Part shown: positions 10,465 to 22,959 of the stretch, piece after piece
Numbering within the stretch: the stretch's first letter is position 1
Layout: each line of letters starts with the position of its first letter
Source: Sphagnum magellanicum
Lineage: Eukaryota; Streptophyta; Sphagnopsida; Sphagnales; Sphagnaceae
Assembly: GCA_021904315.1 (NCBI GenBank)
Contig: CM038925.1
Location: 7,876,501-7,940,500 of the forward strand
Length of the DNA stretch: 64,000 nucleotides
Reading direction: 5' to 3'
Program-made: the position numbers and the translations under genes
The notes under the pieces: model-generated
Database searches by the model: none
Told to the model about the DNA's origin: nothing
Seen by the model: only the letters and a program-made list of their open reading frames with translations

Positions 10465-13400
10465 ATGTATGCCATCGGGTTGTGTTGGTCTGGAAGAGGA
10501 GCAGCAAACCTCAATGCAGCAGCAACAGCACCACCCATCTCCAATTCGCTTCGCCAAGCAGCAGCTGCACGGCAACAACAAGCCCACAAATTGAGAGCAG
10601 CCATTCAGAGAAGCTTTGATGGCTTGAGGAGTGCTAGAAATGTTGCAGCTTGCTTAATAGCAGGAGGAGGAGCAGGAGCAGGTGATAGTGGGAGAGGTGG
10701 TGGGAGTGGGAAGGATGGTGGAAATCCTCGGGGAGATGATGGTAGTAGTGGGGATCCGTGGATAGAAACCCTGGAGAATACTTCAGCGAGAAGACACGAA
10801 GAGGAAAGCACTTCTGCTGCTGCTGCTGCTGATGATGATGATGCAGATGGTAGCGGAAGCGTGGAGCAACAATATATGGGAATTAGCAACCTGGATCCTA
10901 CAACTAAATATCTCTGCTCAAATGTGAAAGTCGTGAACATGGAAGAAGATTCAGAAGGTAAGTGTTGTGAGAAAGCCTTTGAAACCCTTGTCTTTTCGTC
11001 AAGGTGTAAGTGCGTGAGAAGAAGCCTTTGAAACAACTCCTGTCTAAACCCTAAACTTGGAAAGGAAAACAACCCCGAAGTTTTTCATCATGCAGCTGGG
11101 AGGGAGCATGATGAAAAGCCTTGCATCATGCTGAGGGAGCTGAAAAGATTTGTGGATTTTGAAGGTACGTGGGTGGAGGAGCAGGAGGAGGAGGGAGGTG
11201 CAGCTTATGTGAGGCTGGGGATTACTCCAGGGGAATGGATTGGAAAGGAAGATGTCAAAGAGGCGCTCTTGAGACTGGAAGCAACTGGATGGTACAAGAG
11301 TGTGAAAGGACTGTGGAGTAAACCTCCTGGAGATGGAATTGCTCTTACTGTCATGGTCAAGGATGTGCACTACACTGCTGCTGTGGCATTCCAGTGTATG
11401 AATGTGGGTCCTGGATATGGTAATCCTGTAGGGAATGATGAGGGTAATGATCAAGAGCTTGCATGGTCTGTTGGCACTCCATGCCTTTTTCCAAAAAGCA
11501 TGGAGATTCACATGACAAAGATGTTACAGATGAGTGCAAAGTTGTCAGCCAGAATGCTGTCTACCATTCAGGAGACAGTTGAAGGTTGGTACCACAGCCA
11601 TGGATACCCATATGCAAAGGTCAAGAGCTTTGGGGGTTTGGGGACGAAGAAGCTGCAATGTCATGTAGTTGAGGGGAAGATCACACGGCTTGTTTTGTTG
11701 TGTGAGGATGATTCGGGAGAGCCTACAAACTGTTGCACAAGAAAAGAAGTCATCCTCCGAGAGCTCCCACTTGCGGTATGGGTTTTCTTCTCTTGACCAA
11801 CCCCACTTGTTGGCATGTATGTCTGTTCCAGGAGCCTGCTCTCAGTTTTTTTCCCCGTTCAGAATCAGAATGTGTCATGTGAGAAGATTTCAAAGAGGAC
11901 AAAGGAGGGTTGCAGGTGACGGAGGGCATGCAATACAATGTGGATGCAGGGAAGGCAGCCCTACACAGCCTAGAACAGCTAGGGCTGTTTGACAAAATAC
12001 GTTTGCTGCCAAGTTTTGACCCTGAATATGCTGATAGAGGTGGCGTTTTGCTTCATATATTGGTTAGGGAGCACCCCTGTCAGTCTGTCTCTCTCAAGGG
12101 TGAATGGAGCTTCCTTGCAAAGGAATCAGGCTGGCCTGACTTGGTACACTGTCCTTTGACACTTTAGCTATTGGCTTCTTGTTTGTGTGGAAGAGAAAAT
12201 TGCTCCATCCAATGATGTAGACTGATGCACCTCAGTCTTGATCCAAATTTTTTTGTGAACTTGCACTCTTGAAGAAACGTGAATTGATTGTGGGAATTGT
12301 GAGAATGGTTGGTGAAAAATGGCCACCGTCATCTGCAAGCTTTGGAGTGGCTTGGGTCTGTGCATGCAAATATATTCCCTTTGGGAACACTGGCAGTATA
12401 TATGACTGAGGGTTGTTGTCATAATCTGGCATTTGGTGGTTGCAGAGGACACTGCAGCCAGGTGGGAGTGTGTGTGTGCAGCAGCGCAACATTGCTGGAT
12501 TAGACAGAACTGTATCTGCCACTGTTGCCACTTCAAACCTCTGGCAACCTGAGGTGCACTTTTTTCATCTTTTGTCCATGTATTGTGTTCTGTGTTAATT
12601 TGTGGTAATTTTCTTCACACTCAATCAGTGTTGATAAACACATGCAGAATGTTACACATCAGGTTTGCGAGGATAGTTTTTTTTTTCCACATCAGAAAAA
12701 GCTCAAATCTCTTTGCATATTGATGATTGGATAGGTACAAACTCATCCCTGCACTTTTAGGATGATGTGCACTTCAGACTTGAGTATGTGCATCCTTACA
12801 TGGGAAGCACTCAAAATCCCTACAACCACACTTTGCGGGTGGGGGCCTTCAGCAAGCGGAAGTTGAGTGCCATGTTTGCTGATGGGGAGAGCAGTGACAC
12901 ATCCCCAGGAGTGTGGATTGATCGAGCTGGGATCAAGGCCAATATCACCGAGGTCTGGTTCTGTTTCTGCCATTGTTCTACTCTCTCTTCAGTCTACTAC
13001 CACTTGCTGACCTGGTTATATTTTTGCCCTCCTAGCCAGGGTGACATGTATGACCTTATGGAATTTGATGGTTGAGTTTGCAAAACAGAAGTATGTGATG
13101 TCCATGGTTTTGTTCTTCCAGTACTGGTCATCCAACCATGTGTTTTCTTCTATCAAGTCTGTGTATTGCCCATCTTTTGTCAAGTATGTTGTTTTGCAAA
13201 AGCTTGGTGACTGTTGGGAATGGAGTTGATTGATTGGCAGAATTTGTTAGCAATGGTAGACAGTGAGTCTGTTACGAATGATAGGTGATGGTTGTAAAGT
13301 TCATTCAGTGTTCCATTCCTTTTCTGTTGTATTGATTCTTGCAGATCAACCACCAGTGTTTGTTTCTATATGCAGAATATTTCAAAACAAAGTAAGCTGA

Positions 13401-14382
13401 TGTATGGCCTTGTATTGGAGGAGGTAGCCACAAAGGATGAGGCAAGCACCATTTACAGGCACAGACCACATGGCTTCTCAGATATGAACAGTGCGGAATC
13501 CAGGGTGGGTTCAAGTGGATTTGAACATGTTGCATTTCTGCAGATGAAGATTACACGCAGCAATGGGCAATCTGGGAATACTGGGCATGTAGGAGCTCGA
13601 GATATCTTTCAGGTCAATTTCCCAAGTCCTCCCTCTCCTCCTATGGGCTACCGGTTGGTCCCAACTGATAGCAGTCACATTCCAACCTAGTGAAACAGTC
13701 TTCAGCCAGTGTGCCATCGTAGAGCTTGTGTTGGAATCTTACAGCTTTGAACCGGTGCAGGTGGACCAAGGGCTAGGATGGGGCACTTGGGTACCTCTTT
13801 TCAATAGACATCAGCTGGCCATGACAAGGTTTCTTCCACTAGGCAGTACAACAATGCACCCACCTCCTGTGGTTGTGTTACATACCCGGTATGGTGGTTG
13901 TATTGGTGATGTTCCAAGCTACCGTAGCTTCACATCTGGAGGACCATATTCACTACGTGGTCACAATACTGGCGAGCTTGCAAATCATAGTCGCTTTCTT
14001 GAGGTGCTTGCAAAACTATTTTATGTTCTCAAATGCACCATAACCCTGATTGTCAAATCCAGATTTTGAAATATGTTGTAAGTATGTTTATGTTGGCTCA
14101 AATAGAACGGGTTTTTGTTGTCCATGTGGGTGGTTCCAGGTATCAGGGGAGCTGAGGGTGCCAGTGCACCAGCTGGAAGTCTACTGCTTCTGTGAATCTG
14201 TAACTAGTCTTGTAAACTTCAGGGATGCGTGGGAAGACCCTCGTCATTTCTATGCAAGAGTAGGAAAAGGCATACTTTATGGAGCAGGTGTCAAAATAGG
14301 TGATATTCGAACTGAATATGTGGTGGACTGTAACGAGCAGACGGGATCTTTCAAGGTGTATTTTGGTGATGCCCGATTCTAA
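10465..14382 (+). CDS. TOC75-like: Toc75-like Omp85 protein-import channel of the chloroplast outer envelope, 8 exons, 807 aa
   Basis: Exons join in frame: 10465-10957, 11096-11775, 11916-12143, 12446-12553, 12761-12952, 13376-13612, 13761-14003 and 14140-14382. All introns are GT...AG, 138-423 bases, and all but the first are phase 0. The product fits the usual ~800-820 residues of Toc75, the beta-barrel channel that passes precursor proteins into plastids. Residues 1-60 are Ala/Arg-rich, as a transit peptide is. Residues 67-97 are Gly-rich, matching the polyglycine segment that holds Toc75 at the envelope. About 150-470 is the POTRA region (FVDFEGTW; WYHSHGYPYAKV; VVEGKITRLVL) and about 475-807 the barrel (RLEYVHPYMG; WIDRAGIKANITE; YGGCIGDVPSYRSF; GGPYSLRG at 706-713; the final strand ends YFGDARF). 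It is clearly Toc75-III-like rather than OEP80-like. The loop motif reads LRGH where Toc75 has VRGY, and GELANHSRFLE replaces the Gly/Ala-rich form, so it may be a diverged paralogue. An in-frame TAG directly before 10465 fixes the start; a uORF from ATG 10415 overlaps it in another frame. Confidence 0.92.
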
Positions 14383-15690
14383 AACTTCTCATTCATTATT
14401 GTCATTCAAATTATGCTCCCCAATTTGTCATCATGGATGTTGAAACATGGGGTTCAAGTTCTCAAGGTCCCAAAACTGAGCCAGTTGAGAGAAGTTAACT
14501 GTGTAGGGTAAGGCCCTATGATGAGGGCATTTCCAACATAAGGGGCCAAGGACAAGGTGATATTTTATGTAAACAATACTGACTAATCCCATAGTTTAGC
14601 CACACTAGAAAATGAATGCGTCTAATGCATCCATATGTCAACTTATGTGTGTAAGTGCATGATAAGTCGTGCCTAAATACTAAATAGGCAGTAAGTTTAA
14701 TAGGTCGATCTGAAATTAAAAAGGTGGGTTGACTATAATTTTGCAAACTTATGTTGATCAGGTCATTGTACAATGCATTTCTAATGATTACTAAAATTTG
14801 GTAATAAGTTTGTAACTGAAGTCAAATGTCTCTAAAGAAAAGCACACTGTAGGTTTACAACACTGTATGGACTACATGTCTAAATATTTGTTCTGTTTTT
14901 TCTATTTACAGTTAAATTGATTATGTATTTGATTTTAGAAATTGGGCTAGCAAATGTTGTCATTTAAAAGTGGAAATCAGGTACTAAAAAATTCAATTTC
15001 CAGACATTTTTATAATTCCAATTCCTACAGAGCAAATTGATCATGAAAACATCTTATGGTTTTAGAAATCTCATTTTGAAATCTATATGTCAGAATTTGA
15101 TTGATAAGGATGCAAATTTGAAAGATGAGCTCACTATTTCCAATTGGTTATAGTCTATAGGCCAAGTGGCTATTGAGTCTAGTTTTATGTTCAGCCATCA
15201 ACATCTAAAATTCAACAAACACCCGTTGAATAAAAGTGCTCAAATCTTCCAAATTCTTGTTCGAGCTAAGACCTAAGACTCTGGATCATAAACACATTTT
15301 TTTAATAACAATGGTTGTGTCTATGGATACATACCTAATAGCATTTCTTGTCAAATTTGAGGTAGCCTTTTTTTGGGGAAAAAAAAGATCCCCTTTCAGA
15401 AAATAACCCAAAGTGAAAACATTGGACAACAAGGAAGGCCATTTGCATCACATTTAGTTAGTAAACTCTATTTGTTGTTTTGTGTTCATTCTCTCTTAAG
15501 CAGTAGCCACTAGTAAAGAGAAAGGAGATATGCACTCTAGGACAATTACTGAAGGAATGGAAATGATGTAGGAACTCACTTGGTTGGGAAACAGATCCTC
15601 TTCCAAAGTGACTATCATGTGTGTGCAACATTCATTCTATGATGAGTTTTATGATGCACATGAAGACTCAATTGTGGAACTTGACATTTG
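14383..15690. other. 3' flank of the Toc75-like gene and unassigned DNA
   Basis: AT-rich sequence with no long open frame and no repeat I can define. The 3' UTR of the gene must lie at its start, but no decisive polyadenylation signal close to the stop was found. Confidence 0.5.
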
Positions 15691-15699
15691 CAATAGAGT

Positions 15700-16215
15700 T
15701 CTCAACTCACTATCAACTAGAAGTATACAGTTAACACAAACAAGAAATTGACAAAACCAATCACTAAGGAGGAATTGGATGCATGGTGGAGGGCAACTTA
15801 AGCTCCTGGATCAGTTGGCATATTTGTTGAATTTTACACCAGCTCTAGAATGCAAATCAGTGATGAGTACTGGAGGATGATTTCCAGAACAATTAAATCA
15901 AAATCTTCTCCAAAGGGCACCAAAAGGGGGCTCATCACGCTTATATATAAAGTAGGTTGAATGGAAGATTTATCTACCTCATGACCAATAACTCTGCTCA
16001 ATGTCGGATATAAGATTTTTGCTATAGTGTTGCAAAGGACAGTGTAGTCATGCTGATGGAGCTAATTCATCCAGCTCAGACAACATTCTCCTGCTCAAAC
16101 ATATTCTTGAGAATGTATTGCTTATACAGGCGATGGTAGATTGGGCTAAATGTTTGAAACAAAACATTGTTCTTCTCAAATTGGACTTTGGAAAAGCTTG
16201 TGATAATGTAGTTGA
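15700..16215 (+). pseudogene. LINE (non-LTR) reverse transcriptase remnant
   Basis: Translated blocks in shifting + frames match plant LINE reverse transcriptase in order. GTKRGLITLIYKVG (about 15915-15958) corresponds to the family's kkG.itLiyK. A block reading PITLLNVGYKIFAIVLQRT (about 15988-16041) corresponds to the PIsLlnv.YKi.ak.l segment. LKLDFGKACDNV (about 16177-16212) corresponds to the catalytic-region kiDf.KAyD. Stops and frameshifts separate the blocks, and the YxDD part downstream is missing. A MITE is inserted just beyond the 3' limit. The copy is dead. Confidence 0.65.
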
Positions 16216-16283
16216 AAAACCAGAACTTGCAATTCATTGATTTTAAAATTTCAAAATCCTGGAATCAGGGGGGTATTCAGTGG

Positions 16284-16749
16284 GTATATACCAGTGTTGG
16301 CTGGTTATCTCTTTTTTAAAAATAACTGCTGGGTAGGTTTTTTTTTGAATTTTTGGGGATCACACAGGTTATCAATATCAATATTTTTTTTGAGTGCAGG
16401 TAGATTATCAGACAATTTTGGATAATAACCATTGGTTATGCATAGAGGTAGGTTATCAAAAATAGTTGATAACCTCCCATTAACCTGCCAGTTATACACC
16501 AGTTATAGGGTTTTTTTAAATTAAAAAAATTATTTTTAAGAAATATTTTAGCATTATTATGTAAAGACAGATAAACTACCTAGTCAATAATGAGATCAGC
16601 CAAGTAGGTTATTAGATTTTTGAAAATTCAATATCAAGCAGTTATCAATTTAACAGGTTACCAAAAAATCAAGAACTGGCTAGTAGCTTAATAATAACTG
16701 GCTTGGTAACCAGGTCAAAACTCAATAACTGGCCAACACTGGTATATAC
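16284..16749. mobile_element. hAT-type MITE, 450 bp, with perfect 8-bp target site duplication
   Basis: The element runs 16292-16741. Its left end CAGTGTTGGCTGGTTAT and its right end (ATAACTGGCCAACACTG) form terminal inverted repeats of about 17 bases with two mismatches. It is flanked on both sides by GTATATAC (16284-16291 and 16742-16749). An 8-bp duplication and CAGTG termini are typical of the hAT superfamily. The interior has no coding capacity and is rich in ggttat/ataacc words that form extra inverted pairs. It must have been mobilised by a hAT transposase in trans. Confidence 0.85.
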
Positions 16750-16759
16750 CAGAACCCAT

Positions 16760-17688
16760 GTTGGAGGGAGAATAGGGGGTTATGAGTCCAAGAATTGTCA
16801 TGATAAAGGTGAGGGCTTGGTGGCATTTCTGGTACCTGTACAACAAAGATACATACACACTGTGCGGGAAAGGGCCGTGTGCCCATAAGAGTATCCCCAC
16901 TGACACACTGCACAATATGTTCTGGATGAAATCATTGTAAAGTTTATGCCAGTTTGGAGTAGTAAAATAGTTTAGGGTTCATATTTGCACACAAGATGTT
17001 GTGCTTGCACAAGGTATTGCACAACTGATAATTACTTTTGATATTAGATTCCCTTTTATTGGCTAATTAGAATGATTGGTCTAGGGGATTTGTTATGAGT
17101 ATCTTTTATTGTCTTAGTTCAGCTTCAATGCTTATGGTCGGGGTTTGGTAAAGAGGAAGCAAGCCATCTTGGATGTGAGAAATATTGTTGGAGGCCCAAA
17201 TACCGGGTATGGGTGAAGCTGTTTTAACCAATGAACTGCCATGCCATTAAACAAGTAACAATCCTACACAAAACAAAACAAATGAGGTTCTACCACAACT
17301 TTGGTTGATTTAACTAGGCCAAGTAATGCTCATTTAAATCTAGTTGAAACTTCATCCAGCTCACGAAAGAGGTGGTGATCTTATGACTCATTATGTCAAA
17401 GTAATGAGGCTGGAAACACAATCAAGTAAGCCATTTATTTTGGTTTTTATTGTTATTTTTTTTCTTCATAAAGGTCAAAGTATATGATTTTATCATAACC
17501 TATTTAAGGTCTATGACTTCTTCTCGATCTTGATATTTTTGTGTGCCTAGTGGTTTGTCTTCTGAGACATAATGACCTTGTGGGCAAGCATTCCATTTGT
17601 GAAATGCCTTCACATTGAGTAAGCATGTTCAATCGAAGGTCCTGTTGTATTAGCCTAGCCTATCTCCATCATTATGATGTGTAATGAG
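16760..17688. other. Unassigned DNA between the MITE and the Ty3/gypsy element
   Basis: Only short open frames and no recognisable element boundary. It is the 5' flank of the retrotransposon insertion. Confidence 0.5.
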
Positions 17689-18268
17689 TGTAACTTGATG
17701 TAGTTACCTATGTAATTGTTTAATGGGTAAGTTTGGTGATTTACTTATTAATAAGATTTTGTAATTTAATTTGGTCATTGTGCATTGACTTTCACATATT
17801 AATTTATGTGAAAGTTATGTGCATCATGTGTTTAATTTTTTTTTGATTAATTTATGTGAAATCACATGAGGGACTATGTGTTTAATTTCCTTTTGATTAT
17901 TTTATGTGAAATCACATGGGGAATCATGTGAAATCACATCTTTAGGAAATTTTTTGATTAATTTATTTTTGGATGGTATATAAATGGGTGTTTGTGACCT
18001 TGAGAAACATCTTCACTTGTACAAAATTGTTGTATGAATGCAAAATTTGAGGGAATATGAAGGGAATTAAAGTTTTGATGTTGAAAGGTTTTTGTTTTGA
18101 AAGGGGTTGGTGTTTATGTTTGATTCGTAGTAGGAGAATGGTGCGACATATTAGTTATGCATAGACAATAGAACGATGAACATATATTTCTACAATCGAG
18201 AACATAGATTTTCATAGTTATGTAATAAACATACATAGTTTTGGTCCTAAACCTGTTCGTATTCTACA
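17689..18268 (+). repeat. 5' LTR of the Ty3/gypsy element
   Basis: Starts TGTAACTTGATGTAG and ends ATTCTACA, collinear with 24120-24705. It has about two tandem ~50-bp units containing gattaatttatgtgaaatcacatg (near 17826-17935) and a TATA box, tatataaat, at 17977-17985. Confidence 0.9.
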
Positions 18269-18430
18269 TCTTTTGGTTTCGTTGCCAGCACCCGAGTCTA
18301 TGTTTTTTGTGTTGTGGAACTTGATTTTATTGTTGAAAGTTTGGTAGGAAGAAAAAAGGAAAAGAAAATAATATACTATTTTTTTTGTTCTAAAACAAGA
18401 GATGTAGGGTGATTTATTTATCCTTGAATC

Positions 18431-20290
18431 ATGGACAAATTTGACAACATGGGTGGAGGAGATTCAGTTTGTGGCAATGGAGATCACGAGAGGTAAGCAA
18501 GGTCGAGTTTGGTGCACGATTGGGCACGTAAAGTAGCATCATGAAGACCATAAACACGAGTCATTTCGTTTAACCCCAAGTTTGCTTTTGGATATTACTT
18601 GTAATTCTAAGCATGGATTAGAGTTAGATTTATGGGAATATGAGAAGATTTGCAAAGAAAAGTTGCAAGTAAGAAAGGAAAAAAAAATGGCAAGTGTTAA
18701 ACCATATGAGAAAATGTAAATAAAAGTTTATAAAAGATAGTAAACGTTCATGAATAAGTTCATGTTTGTTAGACCTTGTTGAAACCTTGCGACTTTTTAT
18801 ATAAAAAAATATTGTAAGTTTTTGAAAAAAATAAAAGAAATATATGTTTTATTTCTAGGATTAATATTTTAGTTAAAACATTAATGTCAACGTTAGGAGA
18901 GGCTTCTGATTCCCTTGGTACATAGTTTCCCGAAGATAGGTAACAAACCCCATCATTGACATTAGGAATTGCTAGACTAAGATCACCTATTGAAAAACCT
19001 ATTAAAGAGCTTGGAACTGTAGGTGAACCAAATGTGGTAGTATCACAACTACATAGAAGATGGGAAGAATCTGGACCTCGACCTGACCTAGAACTTGCAA
19101 GGCAATGCCAAAGAATAATCATACCAGAACAATATTTACTCATCTGGCTTAGGAAAAGGGGTGTGACTCCTAACTATGCCAAAACCAATAACTTACATGT
19201 CATGTGGAATGGAGGCGTCATTGATACTTGTGATGGTTGTGATCTTGTAAATGTTGTCTTTCAATCTAGGCATTTAAATAGGATAATTGCAAGGTTGGAG
19301 ATGTCTGGACCTTTTTGAGACTTACACCGAAAAAATAAAGAGAATTTTATTATGAGCAAAATTCGGGCCATTAAGAATTTCCTTATTCATGAGGAAAGGT
19401 TATAAAAGCTGAGTGATAGTTGGTCAAAGGAATTAAATAGTTTGGTGTGTTTTTTCATAAAACAAAATAAGAATCAACACGGTTATTCCAGTTTTCATGA
19501 GAAGTAAGGGTGAAGACCTTGAAGTGTTTTTAAAGGAATATAAACAAGCTTGTATTAGTATGGGACTTAGAATAACAGTGGAATGGCTTAATTTTCTTCT
19601 TGAATTCTTAGAGAGTACATCATCACATTGGTTTGAGCGACAAATAAAAGCATTGAAGGGATCATGGAATGACATAACTAAGGCCCTGGTGAAGGGATTT
19701 TCTGTGAAGAATGTCTACCAAAACTTAATACTTGAACTAAGTCAACTAAAGTAGGGGGCTTTAGAGTCAATAAAAGAATATAAGGAAAGGACAATGACAT
19801 TGCAGAATAAACTCCAGGGGTGTCTTAGGGCACAAGGTCATGAAAGAATTGATCCAATTTTTGCGAAAATCAATACATTGGTACTAAAACATTTCACCAT
19901 TGGTCTATTGTTAGAATTGCAACAATAAGTGAGATATGAATAAACGACAACATTTAATGAAGTAGCAAAGGTGACGAAAAGAAGGAAGTGAGCATGGAGG
20001 AAATTCCACGACCAACTTCGCAATCTATGGTGAAAGTAGTTCAATTTTCGATTGAACTAGGATTGTAAAAACATCCAGAAGTGAACTCGCACATGGAGTT
20101 AGCTATGGAACAGATGATTAATCAAATGAACTAGTTTTGCTTCCATCTATTGCAACCAAGGATTAATAAAAATATAAACATGGAGAAGGACCTGTCAACA
20201 ATTCAATGTTATAAGTGTTGGGAGATGGGACATTATTCAAGGGAATGTCCAAACTTGCCAAGCTTGGCTGCCAGAGAGAATGCGGGTTCT
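18431..20290 (+). pseudogene. Decayed gag with CCHC zinc knuckle
   Basis: The first candidate ATG is at 18431, and its frame stops after about 20 codons. Later gag-like blocks are open at 18956-19318 and 19497-19754, the second including the capsid-like FLEFLESTSSHWFERQIKA. A retroviral-type zinc knuckle CYKCWEMGHYSREC (CX2CX4HX4C) is intact at 20207-20248. Stops and frame changes between blocks rule out a full-length Gag. Confidence 0.8.
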
Positions 20291-20769
20291 TCTTTTTGAA
20301 GGTTTTCTACAAAAGAGAAGGGCAAAGCTCAAGTACATTTAATTGAACCGATAAGTGAAGGGCGAGAAAAGGCTTTGATGCGTTTGGAAAGGAGCCCCAA
20401 AATCCCTGAAGATGCGATTCATGTCATGGCCCAAATTAAATGACTGGTGGAAGACACTATTCATCTTAACGCAAGTGTCAAGAGGTTCAAGGAGATGGCA
20501 AGAGCCCCAAAAGAGAAGAAAAAAAATCGAAGGCAAAGGTTTGGATTCCAAGACTTTCCAATTTTTAGAGATTCTGGTCCTTATTCAGTGGTGAAGGATA
20601 TGGGAATACAGAAGGCAGACATCACCATTGGACAGTTGGTGGCAATGGTGCCATCAGCTCGAAAGGAGTTGAAGAAGGGGTTGTCAACACCTAAAGTCCC
20701 AAAAATACCCTCACCTTCGAATGCCATAGTAGCTGAATGTGAATATGATCTGATCATTGATGTGCAAAT

Positions 20770-21130
20770 GTAATGGATCAATGTTGTGCGAAATGTTGGT
20801 GGTTGGAGGGGCAAAAATCAATGTGATGACAATTCCTGTAATGAGGTACTTAGGCTTGAAAATTGATAGGCCAACCTCAATAACCTTAAAGATGGCTAAC
20901 AAATGGGTTGTTAGGCTAGAATGAGTCATTAGCAGGGTTGTAATCACTATAATGAAGGTTTCCACCATTGTGGATTTACATGTGGTATTAGAGGAAGATG
21001 GGGCTTATCCAATGATATTAGGTAGGCCTTGGTTAACAAAGTCGCATGCAAGGAACTATTGGGGTGAAAGATACATGACTATTGAAGTTCATCTTAATCG
21101 ACAGAAAGTTCCATTTGCCAATTTTGTGAA
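20770..21130 (+). pseudogene. Decayed aspartic protease of the Ty3/gypsy element
   Basis: The active-site segment reads MLVVGGAKINVMT, where relatives have Asp before the Gly-Gly; the codon at 20802-20804 is gtt (Val). An in-frame TGA at 20922-20924 interrupts the domain. The C-terminal hallmark MILGRPWLTKSHARNYWGE (about 21018-21074) is preserved. Both the missing catalytic Asp and the stop make it inactive. Confidence 0.75.
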
Positions 21131-21313
21131 AAACTCTAGAGGGACGAGTGAATATGAAGATGAATCAGAAACAAACGAAAGCTCTAGTCTTGAAGGGATT
21201 TACACGAATGATTCCAGTGAAGAGGAAGTAGGGTTATATGCTTTGGAGACGATCCCCAAGGTTGGAGCTTTGTCGGATCAAAGGGTTCGAGGGGATGATG
21301 ACCAATCGACTCC

Positions 21314-22640
21314 ATGCGTGTTAACAAAGGAGAAGTCGTGGAGTGGGTGAACAAGATTCAACTAGGACTAGACCTTCGCCCGGAGGAAAGAAGGCAATAT
21401 GAGGATTTACTACGTAAGTATATCCATTTGTTTGTTTTCAACTACAAGGACCTTAAGGAAGTCACCATGGGGCAACACAAAATTGAACTGTTATCAAATG
21501 CTAAACCGATCAAAACCAAGCAAGGGAGGTGGAATCCAAGATACACGACAATGGTGAAGGAGGAGCTCAACAAGTTGTTAAAAGCAAGGTTCATTAGACT
21601 TGTGGAGACAATTGAATGGGTTTCTCCTATGGTATTAGCATCAAAGAAAAATGGTAAACTAAGGGTATGTGTTAACTATAAAGCTTTAAACAAAGTAACT
21701 AAGAAAGACCAATACCCTTTGCCAATTTGTGAAAAAAATTTAGAAGAAATAGCAGGGCACGAGATGTACACATTTGGAGATGGGTATAGGGGCTACCACC
21801 AAGTGAAAATTGCTCTAGAGGATCAATTAAAAACCACATTCACCACACCCTGGGGGACATTTTGTTACACAGTAATGTTTTTTGGTTTGTGCAATGCTCC
21901 AAGGACATTTCAACGTCTGATGAACAAGGTCTTTGATCCATTCTTGGGCCTTTTTCTATGAGTTTTCATTGATGACTTTGGAGTTTATAGTGACAAAGCT
22001 TCTCACCTTACCAAACTTGAGTTAATCTTTCAACGCTTAAATGGTTTAGGGGTGACTTTGAACCCTGAAAAAACCACAATTGGTTTTTCAGAAGGGAGGA
22101 TGGTTGGACACATTGTGTCAAAAAATGGGGTAGCCACAAATCTTGAAAAGCTTGATAAGATTTCAAAACTCCCCTTTCACACCACAAAAAAAGCCCTTTG
22201 AGGTTTTTTGGGGATGGTGGGTCATTATCGCAGGTTCACACACATGTTTGCAACAAAAGCACGTTAACATGATTCATGCGTGAAGATGCACCTACACCAA
22301 TGGAGGACAAGGCATCAAGGCGGGCATTTGAACAATTCAAATTAGCTCTTCATGTAAAGCTAATCCTTCAAACTCCATATTGGAACAAACCATTTTTAGT
22401 ATATTGTGATGCATTTGCAGAAGTGGTGGGGAGCCCACTATCCCAATTGGACGAAAATGGGCATGACCATCCCATTCATTTTGTTAGCAAACAATTAACT
22501 TCAATAAAAAAAAATTATATTGTGACTGAACAAGAAGGTCTTATAGCTATTTTCTTTCTTAAGAAGTTTCGCCATTACTTGTTAGGATATAAGGCCAAAA
22601 TTGATAGATCACAAGGCTTTAACCTACTTGGTCAACAAGT
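21314..22640 (+). pseudogene. Decayed reverse transcriptase and RNase H of the Ty3/gypsy element
   Basis: The open block 21314-21961 covers the fingers and palm: WVSPMVLASKKNGKLRVCVN, YTFGDGYRGYHQVKIA and FGLCNAPRTFQRLMNKVF. A TGA at 21959-21961 falls two codons before the catalytic FIDD motif (VFIDDFGVYSD), which is otherwise kept. The thumb continues to about 22260. A frame change then leads into RNase H (FLVYCDAFAEVVGSPLSQ and FVSKQLTSIKKNY, 22276-22692). Confidence 0.85.
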
Positions 22641-22959
22641 CCAATCTAAGTGGTCGACTTACTTGATGGCTGCTGTTGATGGAGGAATTTGACATTGACA
22701 TTGTCCATTGTCTAAGAAGGTAGCATGGCAATGTTGATGGCCTTATAAGGGCATACGAAGGAATGGGTGATGTTTTAGAGGATGACGACTTTCCACATGC
22801 AACAATAATGACCATCAATGAAGCGCTTAAAGAATACTGGGAAATTATTCAATACTTGGATGGCATGAGGTTTCTAGTTAGAGCTACAAAGGCGGTACGA
22901 ACATGAATTACACACAAGAGTCGAAATTATTTGATGATAGGCAACTAGCTTTATTTCCA

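Noticed and set aside
10605..11511. Minus-strand frames opposite Toc75-like exons 1 and 2
   Set aside because: Both exons join in frame on the + strand to a recognisable Toc75 product, so the opposite frames are shadows.
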